DNA of 13,281 nt from Candidatus Sumerlaeota bacterium (lineage in GTDB: Bacteria > Sumerlaeota > Sumerlaeia > JADFCT01), in the NCBI GenBank assembly GCA_026398575.1, contig JAPLSP010000694.1, positions 1 through 13,281 on the forward strand, written 5' to 3'. The notes below the pieces were generated by a model. That model worked only from the letters and a program-made list of their open reading frames with translations. It was not told the origin of the DNA and made no database searches. Both the position numbers and the translations under genes were made by a program. Of this stretch, positions 8,029 to 13,281 are shown piece by piece; the first letter of the stretch is position 1; every line of letters begins with the position of its first letter.

Positions 8029-8833
8029 GGCTCACCTTGTCCTTCCATTCGCGTTCGAAATCGCTCAGGCTCTTGGTTTCAGGCTCTCTTTCGATGGCGG
8101 CGACCCATGCGGGCAATTCCGCTTTGGCGCCGTCAAACCAATGCACGTCCGCTTCCAGTTTGCGGAAGGCGACCTGGCCGTATCCGCGCGTGCCCTGGCC
8201 GCCGATGTAATCACCCTCGACAAGTCCAAGCCCCGCCAGCAGCGTATCGAGCAAGTGGATATCCTTCTCGGTGTAAAGATTGACGACGATTTCGAGACCG
8301 AAACGCGCGCCCGCCGGCACGCGCTCGAACTGGCGCGGATTGGCGGCCGAAGTCAGGCGGTCAATCGAAACCTCGGTCTTGACCTCGGTGTAAGGCAATT
8401 CCGTCTTGCGCAAGAGCTCTTCGGCGTCGAGCAACCGGCTGTCGCGGACGACAATGCGCGTGGGATAGGCAGGATTGTCCTTGTCGTCCCAGTTGGATGG
8501 AACGCCGAACAGATTGCAGACGGCGCATTCGTCATAATCCGACTGATTATGGCAGGAGTGCATGAGAATCTCGCTCATGCGGTCTCTGCCGCGCTTTGAT
8601 TCCTGGTTGAGCGGCAAATGACGCGCCCGCTCAAGCAGGCTGCGAATCTTGCCTTTGAGCGAGGAACCGGGGATGTAAGGCTGGTTGTCGAAAGAGTTTC
8701 GAATAACCACCTTGTCCACGCCGCCGATGCCGACGCCTTGATCGCTTCCGCCGATGTGAAGGCCGGTCAAAGCCTCGATTTCGCCCGTGATCGTGACGCG
8801 GCCCAGCAGATGGGGCGTTCGTTCATTATTCAT
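8006..8833 (-). CDS. csm3: Type III-A CRISPR effector subunit Csm3 (target-RNA slicer, RAMP)
   Basis: Csm3 forms the helical backbone of the complex and cuts target RNA every six bases. Counting from the ATG at 8833 (275 residues), the protein has GLHIGGSDQG (24-33) and then GGVDKVVIR. Asp40 there aligns with the catalytic Asp33 of Streptococcus thermophilus Csm3. Next comes PYIPGSSLKGKIRSLLE (52-68). A Cys pair with an upstream Cys (C94, C103, C106, ahead of NLFG) resembles the zinc site of many Csm3 proteins. The block EVKTEVSIDRLTSAANPRQF follows, then the glycine loop DYIGGQGTRGYG (208-219). All key elements are intact, so the slicer should be competent. I chose 8833 because AAGGAGGA almost touches the upstream in-frame ATG at 8842 but lies about 9-10 bases before 8833. 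It overlaps the csm2 stop and the csm4 start. Confidence 0.95.
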   Translation of the reverse strand: MNNERTPHLLGRVTITGEIEALTGLHIGGSDQGVGIGGVDKVVIRNSFDNQPYIPGSSLKGKIRSLLERARHLPLNQESKRGRDRMSEILMHSCHNQSDYDECAVCNLFGVPSNWDDKDNPAYPTRIVVRDSRLLDAEELLRKTELPYTEVKTEVSIDRLTSAANPRQFERVPAGARFGLEIVVNLYTEKDIHLLDTLLAGLGLVEGDYIGGQGTRGYGQVAFRKLEADVHWFDGAKAELPAWVAAIEREPETKSLSDFEREWKDKVSHDGFQPA

Positions 8834-9335
8834 CGCTATCATTCCTCCTTGTCATAGATTTTTTTTTGGCATAAGCCACAATCGCTTCAAAGCATAGGCA
8901 AAAGCGCGTGAAGCGCTTATCCTGATCTGCATCATTTACGGCGACCACTTCATTAATTGCGGGCCTTAATGCGTTTTGAAGCGATTCAAGGTCATTGTCT
9001 TTTTCTTTGTTTCTCATCACTGCATATTGCAGGCGCGGTCGTAGCATCAGGAATTCCTCTTTATCAAAGGTTCGCGCCTGCAAATGCTTTACTTCTGTAA
9101 AAAATCCGCGCAACTGTGAGTTGCTGATATTCAGCTGTGGCCCAAACGCAGCTGCTTCGTCAATAAAAGCTTTATCAATACCTTCTTTGACAGCTCGCGC
9201 GACATCCGGTATTTTAGGGCGTTCTAAGCGGTCACGGCCATCATGCCGCTTGTCATCCGGCTGATTGAAGCGGGCGCATTTCAGCCGAGCTACCTTGGCG
9301 TGCTGGAAAAGGTCTGACAAAATAATGTGCGACAA
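8826..9335 (-). CDS. csm2: Type III-A CRISPR small subunit Csm2, with a 5' end inside a repeat element
   Basis: Csm2 is the small helical subunit that lines the target-RNA path in the Csm complex. Residues ~70-157 hold the recognisable part: LRGFFTEVKHLQ, FLMLRPRLQYAVMRNK, LQNALRPAINEV and the FxxFxxCFEAIVAYAK ending, the Csm2 hallmark of C-terminal helices. The N-terminal ~22 residues are encoded by repeat-element copy 2. The only starts in frame before the conserved core are TTG at 9335 and TTG at 9320; there is no ATG or GTG. The native start codon may therefore have been lost or replaced by the element. At 169 residues it is longer than typical Csm2 (about 120-150), consistent with an added leader. 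The gene is visibly AT-richer than csm3-csm5. A run of nine A residues precedes its last nine codons, and its end overlaps csm3. Confidence 0.82.
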   Translation of the reverse strand: MSHIILSDLFQHAKVARLKCARFNQPDDKRHDGRDRLERPKIPDVARAVKEGIDKAFIDEAAAFGPQLNISNSQLRGFFTEVKHLQARTFDKEEFLMLRPRLQYAVMRNKEKDNDLESLQNALRPAINEVVAVNDADQDKRFTRFCLCFEAIVAYAKKKSMTRRNDSDE

Positions 9336-9408
9336 AATAATAACACAAAGCCGTTCCTGCCTGATTCAACAACAACCTGTTTTCATTGTTTTGTCAGACA
9401 TTATTTTT
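9272..9408 (-). repeat. Inverted-repeat (MITE-like) element, copy 2
   Basis: This is the inverted counterpart of 1571-1711, with about 14 mismatches in 136 aligned bases. Its hairpin arms (CATTGTTTTGTCAGACATTA... on the plus strand) lie between the cas10 remnant and csm2. Read on the minus strand it supplies the last ~13 codons and the stop of the cas10 frame. It also supplies both possible csm2 TTG starts. Similarity with copy 1 ends at about 9272, just where csm2-specific sequence begins. It may have inserted in a short intergenic gap and reshaped both gene ends. Confidence 0.8.
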
Positions 9409-9572
9409 TGAATTTCCCTGGCGTTGTCGCTTTTTTGATCGCGCATCGAATACACCAGCATCCATCGCCAGCGGCGCCAGCGAGCCGCTTTCTCCAAGTC
9501 CGCTCCTGCGCTGCCCTCGCCGCGCAGTTCTTCGCGCACGCGGCGCCAGATTTCATAGCCTTCCGGCGCGGA
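9366..9572 (-). pseudogene. cas10: Probable 3' remnant of cas10 (csm1)
   Basis: A minus-strand frame reads APEGYEIWRRVREELRGEG, then ADLEKAARWRRWRWMLVYSM and RDQKSDNAREIQ, and ends in element-derived codons (KIMSDKTMKTGCC, stop at 9366). The Trp/Arg-rich WRRWRWMLVYSMRD segment resembles the C-terminal helical end of Cas10/Csm1. It sits immediately upstream of csm2 on the same strand, exactly where type III-A operons place cas10. In-frame TGA at 9573-9575 closes the frame on the 5' side, and beyond it the plus strand codes for an unrelated propeller protein. More than 90% of Cas10 (HD, both Palm domains, GGDD) is therefore missing. The identification rests on position and a short match, so it is tentative. 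The start given is the first open codon, not an initiation site. Confidence 0.55.
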
Positions 9573-9645
9573 TCAAGGCGCTACGGCGGGCGGCACGGCA
9601 GCGCCCGGCGCCGCATCCAGCGGGATTCAGCCGAATGGCGGCGGC

Positions 9646-10554
9646 ATGATCATCGGCGGCCCGACGCGGGCCGTCGCGGTGACGGATTCGGCGGTTTACG
9701 CCGGACAAGGCGGCGCGCTGGCCATTCTCCAGCCGTTCGATCCTTCGCTTTCACGCCAGGTGGTTTTGGGACAAGCGCAACTGCCCGGCGAGATTGAGAA
9801 GATTGCGGTCATCGGCAGCTCGGCTTTTATCGCGGCTGGCAACGCCGGCATCATCGAGGTTCAGGTTTCCGATCCCGCTTCTCCCGCCATACGGCAAGCG
9901 ATTCCGTCGGCGGATCACACCTATTACGTCGCGGTGGACGGCGCTGTGCTGGGCGCAGCCGACGACATGGGCGGAGCGCGCTTCTTCAATATTTCCAGAA
10001 GCGGCGTGCTGACGGGCGGCGGCGTGTATCGCACTCTCGGAGCGGCGCGCGCCGTGGCGATTTCCGGCGCAACCGCTTATGTTCTGGATGAGGCTCAAGG
10101 CTTGATGGTGTTGGATATCTCCAATCCCTCTTCGCCGAAGCTTTCCGGAACCAACAATCATGTTCAACTGGGTCAGGCCCTGGCTGTGACCGGCGGACGC
10201 GCTTACGTCGCCGATCTCACGGGCAATTTCATTGTCATGGATGTCTCCGATCCGTCGGCGCCCGCCATCCTGGGCAGGACGCGCCTGGCGGATATAGGAC
10301 GCTCTATCGCGATTCAAAACGGGGAGGCTTATGTGGCTGTTGGCTTCGCCGGCATCCAGGCGCTCGATATCTCAACGCCTTCGGCTCCGATTCCGGTGGG
10401 AGTGTACAATCCCGCCGGCTACATCGTGGGCGCGGCGATGAGTCCGAGAACGCCAGGAGTCGCCTATCTGGCCGACACCACGGGCGGCGTGCGCGGGGTT
10501 GATCTCATCAATCTCGACAAACCTCCCGTCCTCGGCGTCTTCAAAAGCAAGTAG
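9646..10554 (+). CDS. LVIVD-repeat beta-propeller protein, 5'-truncated
   Basis: The 302-residue frame is built of about 45-residue repeats of the pattern 'a-AVAV-g--AYVAD---GL-V-DIS-PS-P---G'. Examples are ARAVAISGATAYVLDEAQGL followed by MVLDISNPSSPK, then QALAVTGGRAYVADLTGNF followed by IVMDVSDPSAPA, then RSIAIQNGEAYVAVGFAGIQ. This is the LVIVD repeat, which folds into beta-propellers that are usually exported and of unknown ligand. No signal peptide or ribosome binding site precedes the ATG at 9646. The same frame stays open upstream to 9559, through an Ala/Gly/Pro-rich stretch, and ends at a TAG that lies inside the cas10-remnant sequence. The true start has thus been lost at that junction, and the ATG is only the first available codon. 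The stop at 10552 is followed by what looks like a further repeat in another frame. Confidence 0.68.
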   Translation: MIIGGPTRAVAVTDSAVYAGQGGALAILQPFDPSLSRQVVLGQAQLPGEIEKIAVIGSSAFIAAGNAGIIEVQVSDPASPAIRQAIPSADHTYYVAVDGAVLGAADDMGGARFFNISRSGVLTGGGVYRTLGAARAVAISGATAYVLDEAQGLMVLDISNPSSPKLSGTNNHVQLGQALAVTGGRAYVADLTGNFIVMDVSDPSAPAILGRTRLADIGRSIAIQNGEAYVAVGFAGIQALDISTPSAPIPVGVYNPAGYIVGAAMSPRTPGVAYLADTTGGVRGVDLINLDKPPVLGVFKSK

Positions 10555-10748
10555 TCGTTGATCTCTTCATCCGTGCGCGGCAGTTCGCTGATTTCAAAAG
10601 CGGACTGCCGCGCCTGATTGTCAACCTGCGTACGCCCCGGCGCCCTTGGGCCGTGGCCGTGAATGATTCGCGAATATTCGTCGCCGACGACAAGGGCGGC
10701 CTGCTTTGGTATCGCGCCTTTCTCCCCAAGCGGGCGCAAAAACCTTAA
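10551..10748 (+). pseudogene. Frameshifted last repeat of the LVIVD propeller gene
   Basis: Directly after the LVIVD stop, the frame one base back reads VVVDLFIRARQFADFKSGLP, later WAVAVNDSRIFVADDKGGLL followed by WYRAFLPKR, and stops at 10746-10748. The AVAVNDSRIFVAD segment repeats the AVAV-g--AYVAD core of the preceding gene, so this is most likely its original C-terminal repeat. One missing base near the AAAA run at about 10543-10547 would explain the shift. No start codon or ribosome binding site suggests an independent gene. Confidence 0.5.
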
Positions 10749-10766
10749 TCCTGACAAAGCCGGAAC

Positions 10767-10825
10767 ACAGGCAGAATCATTGAGGGCAGAATCATAATGA
10801 TTCTGCCCTCAATGATTCTGCCTGT
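10767..10825. repeat. Perfect 59-bp palindrome between convergent genes
   Basis: The arms 10767-10795 and 10797-10825 are exact reverse complements, 29 bp each around a single central A. Each arm contains the 11-mer GGCAGAATCAT twice, so the motif occurs four times in 59 bp. There is no T-run, but it lies 18 bp after the LVIVD-side stop and 11 bp from the stop of the convergent propeller gene. It could end transcription from both sides, or be a dispersed repeat of REP type. Confidence 0.93.
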
Positions 10826-10836
10826 AACAGAAACTC

Positions 10837-13281
10837 TTAGCGAGCAATGCTGGCGGTGGCGCGGCTTTGCTGTTTGTCTCCTGCTAGGCACACGAGGCTT
10901 CCGTCTTCCAGTGAAATGAGCAGGCGGCCGCCGGCGGCGATCATACCGTCGAAGATGGGCGGCGCGTCGAGCGGACGGTCGGCGATTTTCTTGCCGTCTT
11001 TCGCGGATACCGAGACAAGACTGGCGCCTTTGCGTCCCTCGAAAGCGGAGTATGGATCTTTTGCGTCGAATGCATCCGGAGGGCCCGCCACGAACAGCAC
11101 GTCGGCGGCCTTGACCATCGCGCGAATCCGGACGGGAAGCCACAAGGTCCACAGCGGCGCTTCGGCGCGCGTGTAGCCGATCATTTTGTCCAAGCCAAAC
11201 GCCTCGCTGTTGAGCGTTCGCAACCCTCTCGAAGACATGTAGTCCGATTGCGGCAGCCACGCCACCGGCGGACGCGCGCCCGGTTCGCCGACGATCTGCG
11301 GCTCATTCGAGTTCTTATCCGCAAACAGCAGGTAACCTTCCTTGCCGGGGAAGAACATTGTCGTGTGCAAATTGCGGCGATAAAAAACACTCACGGCATA
11401 GGTGTTCTGCTCATCCACGACGAGCAACTGTCCGCTCTTGGGCGACTGATTGGCGAGTTGGAAGCCCGGCCAACGCTTGGAATACATCCAGAACGCGCGG
11501 CCATACCAGGAGTCATCGAGGAATCCGGCGGTCGAGAAGACATGCATCCCGACGTCCGATTCGCCCTTGTTCGAAAGAATCGGCGGATGCTCCTCCTGGA
11601 GCGACGGCGTCAGCCGCTTCTGGCGCATGAAGATCGAATTGCCTTCGCTGGACAGAACATCGGAATTGGCGCCCTGGATGAAGAACGAAACATCGCGGAC
11701 GAAGCTCTTGCCGTCCGGAAAAGGCCCTGAAAGCACGGCGCTGTGCAGCATCTTTCCCGTTTGCGGTTCGAGCGCATAGAGCCGGATGCCGCCGTCCAGA
11801 TACGTCGAACGGCCTGCGGCCACGTATGCGATTCCATCGCGAATCAGCACGCTGCCATGCACCGGCCAGACGGATTCGATCTGGTCGAAAGAAGCGATCC
11901 GGCGGTCGCACAGCGCGGCCAGGAACCTCCAGGCCAGGGCGCCGTCGTCCGCCCGCAGGCAATAAACCCATCCGTCGCTGCTCCCGAACAGAACCATCCC
12001 CTGGAAGACCGTCGGCGGCGAATCAATGCGTCCGCCCGCGACAAAAGTCCAGACCGGGCGTCCCGTGGCCAATTCCAGCGCGTGGAGCGTATGCGTTTCG
12101 CGCGAGGCGACATAAACGCGATCCCCTACGGCCACCGGCGCCGTGAGCGCTCCGCCCAACTTTGTGCGCCAGCTGTCCTTGACGGCGCTCCCCACTTCGG
12201 CCGGTGTGGCGCCATGACGCGCGGCGTTATACCGATAAGTCGGCCAATCGCCTGAATTTGAAATCTCAGATTTGAAATCTGAGATCTGAGAATTGGGATT
12301 TGAGATCTGAGATTTGAGATTTGAGATCTGAGATTTGAGATTTGAGATTGCGGCGTAGGCCGCGCCGCGCTCAAGGCGCTGATCGTCGGGCGTGGGCTTG
12401 AGCGGCGTCGCAGGGGCGGGACCGATGGCCTTGAATCCCAGGAGTTTGGCGCCCGGCTCGCAGAAGCACTGATCCGCCGGCGAGTAGAGCATCCCATTGC
12501 ACGGCATGATGCCCAGCTTGCACGCGCCGCGCACAAAGTTGTTCTGGCAATGATTCGTCCCTTGAAGATCGAGGAACTCTTCGCCTTCCATGGAGGCGAT
12601 GATGTAGCGATCCGTCGCCTTGTTGCGATAACAGCGATGATGATGCTCGGGGCTGATGAGATTGGGAACAAAGACGCGCTTGCGTTCGGCGCCGGTCTTG
12701 AGATCGTAACCGACCGCCAATGCGTTCTCGCCTTTTTTCACAGGATTCTGCTTTTCATCGGCGCAGGACATGCCCGGCCAGACGACGCCATTGATGACAA
12801 ACAAGTCTTCGCTGCCCAAACTATTGCCGGGCACGATTTGCTTGTTCCACAGCGGCTTGCCTGTGGCGCCGTCGCGCGCTTCCAAATTCGCGCGATCCAG
12901 GAGCAGGACAATGCCGTCGTTCGCAACCAGCGTGCGGGCGTTGGCGACCTGGGTTTGCGTTTGCCACACATCCTTGCCGGTCTGAAAATCCAGACAGACA
13001 AGCGTCTTTGCCTGCTGAAACATCACGCGCCCTTTGTCAATGGCAAGTGATAGATTCGCCAACGGCGCGATATCCTTGCGCCATAACACGGCTCCAGTGG
13101 CGCCTTTGACGGCAACCAAGGCGCTCTTCGCGCCCGCCGGGGCTTTGGCATTTCGCTTGAGCGGCTCCTCGGCGGATCCTTGTGTGAGAACCAACGCCAC
13201 GCCGCCGGCGGACACGATCTGCCGGACGGGCGCCGTCTCGGGCACGCAAGCCAGCTCCTTGCCGGTCGCCGCATCGAGAAT
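10837..13281 (-). CDS. PQQ-type (BamB-like) double beta-propeller protein, planctomycete-like, 5' end off window
   Basis: At least 814 residues are present, and the frame is open to the window edge. It begins ILDAATGKELA, a PQQ-repeat signature, so the GTG at 13245 is internal and the real start lies outside. The first propeller ends in a Cys-rich block of a type found in planctomycete-like bacteria. There HHRCYRNKATDRY (~212-225) leads to RGACKLGIMPCNGMLYSPAD and then QCFCEPG (~250-277). A 7-residue repeat linker (~311-343) follows. A second propeller starts at DWPTYRYNAARHG and carries GGRIDSPPTV, GSSDGWVYCLRADDG, ESVWPVHGS and AAGRSTYLDGG. Repeated 'D-ATG-PLW' and 'ALE-TG' strands form the blades. 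Such proteins are usually periplasmic or extracellular; a ligand or enzymatic role is not known, and the GxxG-type PQQ repeat does not prove that PQQ is bound. It is unrelated by context to the Csm locus. Confidence 0.92.
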   Translation of the reverse strand: MLDAATGKELACVPETAPVRQIVSAGGVALVLTQGSAEEPLKRNAKAPAGAKSALVAVKGATGAVLWRKDIAPLANLSLAIDKGRVMFQQAKTLVCLDFQTGKDVWQTQTQVANARTLVANDGIVLLLDRANLEARDGATGKPLWNKQIVPGNSLGSEDLFVINGVVWPGMSCADEKQNPVKKGENALAVGYDLKTGAERKRVFVPNLISPEHHHRCYRNKATDRYIIASMEGEEFLDLQGTNHCQNNFVRGACKLGIMPCNGMLYSPADQCFCEPGAKLLGFKAIGPAPATPLKPTPDDQRLERGAAYAAISNLKSQISNLKSQISNPNSQISDFKSEISNSGDWPTYRYNAARHGATPAEVGSAVKDSWRTKLGGALTAPVAVGDRVYVASRETHTLHALELATGRPVWTFVAGGRIDSPPTVFQGMVLFGSSDGWVYCLRADDGALAWRFLAALCDRRIASFDQIESVWPVHGSVLIRDGIAYVAAGRSTYLDGGIRLYALEPQTGKMLHSAVLSGPFPDGKSFVRDVSFFIQGANSDVLSSEGNSIFMRQKRLTPSLQEEHPPILSNKGESDVGMHVFSTAGFLDDSWYGRAFWMYSKRWPGFQLANQSPKSGQLLVVDEQNTYAVSVFYRRNLHTTMFFPGKEGYLLFADKNSNEPQIVGEPGARPPVAWLPQSDYMSSRGLRTLNSEAFGLDKMIGYTRAEAPLWTLWLPVRIRAMVKAADVLFVAGPPDAFDAKDPYSAFEGRKGASLVSVSAKDGKKIADRPLDAPPIFDGMIAAGGRLLISLEDGSLVCLAGDKQQSRATASIAR
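12254..12349 (-). repeat. In-frame 21-bp tandem repeat encoding ISNLKSQ units
   Basis: On the minus strand ATCTCAAATCTCAAATCTCA(G) recurs about 4.5 times with substitutions. It encodes ISNLKSQ, ISNLKSQ, ISNPNSQ, ISDFKSE and ISNS. It is AT-rich against the GC-rich gene around it. It falls exactly between the two propeller halves and keeps the frame, so it acts as a linker. Such GATTTGAGATTT-type tracts look like intergenic simple repeats that were captured in a gene. Confidence 0.9.

Noticed and set aside
7018..8283. Long plus-strand ORF (421 codons) opposite csm4 and csm3
   Set aside because: It is an antisense shadow of two overlapping genes with clear family motifs on the minus strand. High GC third positions keep the reverse frame open.
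8859..8867. Nine-A run near the csm2 end as a programmed slip that would fuse Csm2 to Csm3
   Set aside because: The csm3 frame has a TGA just upstream of its start (in the TGACAAGGAGG stretch), so a slipped ribosome would stop before reaching csm3. The run may still be mutable.

Overview
The window suggests a GC-rich (roughly 55-60% by eye) environmental bacterium of the planctomycete/PVC-like or Hydrogenedentes/Sumerlaeota kind. The best clue is the large PQQ-type beta-propeller protein at 10837-13281. Its Cys-rich insert and WPVHGS / AAGRSTYLDGG signatures are typical of planctomycete-like lineages. A Tat-exported protein fragment, an LVIVD-type propeller and several families of palindromic dispersed repeats fit the same picture. 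The exact phylum cannot be settled from this sequence.

Layout. 1-206 (-) is the start of a Tat-signal protein that runs off the left edge. 298-1527 (+) encodes a YkgJ/FliB-type cysteine-cluster protein. 1528-1932 is a gene-free spacer holding copy 1 of an inverted-repeat element (1571-1711). 1933-3396 (+) is gnd, ending in a strong hairpin terminator (3433-3466) shared with a convergent four-helix membrane protein (3465-3917, -). From 9572 down to 4080, all on the minus strand, lies a type III-A (Csm) CRISPR effector locus in canonical order: a 3' remnant of cas10, element copy 2, csm2, csm3, csm4, csm5, a 576-bp composite repeat array, and a csm6-like HEPN gene. 9559-10748 (+) is a 5'-truncated LVIVD beta-propeller gene with a probable frameshift. 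A perfect 59-bp palindrome (10767-10825) separates it from the convergent PQQ-propeller gene, which runs off the right edge.

How it fits together. csm2-csm3-csm4-csm5 overlap or abut and look like one translationally coupled operon that would build the Csm backbone around a crRNA. The locus is damaged at three points. cas10 is cut to its last ~55 native residues, at a junction where the facing LVIVD gene has also lost its 5' end. csm5 is frameshifted by an exact 16-bp tandem duplication whose removal restores a 388-residue protein. The csm6-like gene keeps its HEPN motif (RNKSQVAH) but has no CARF sensor domain, the reading frame ending upstream at the edge of the repeat array. No CRISPR array, cas6, cas1 or cas2 is visible. 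The conservative reading is a decaying type III-A locus, or one cut by a rearrangement or assembly breakpoint. The more adventurous reading is a Cas10-less Csm3 slicer module that borrows Cas10 or crRNAs from elsewhere.
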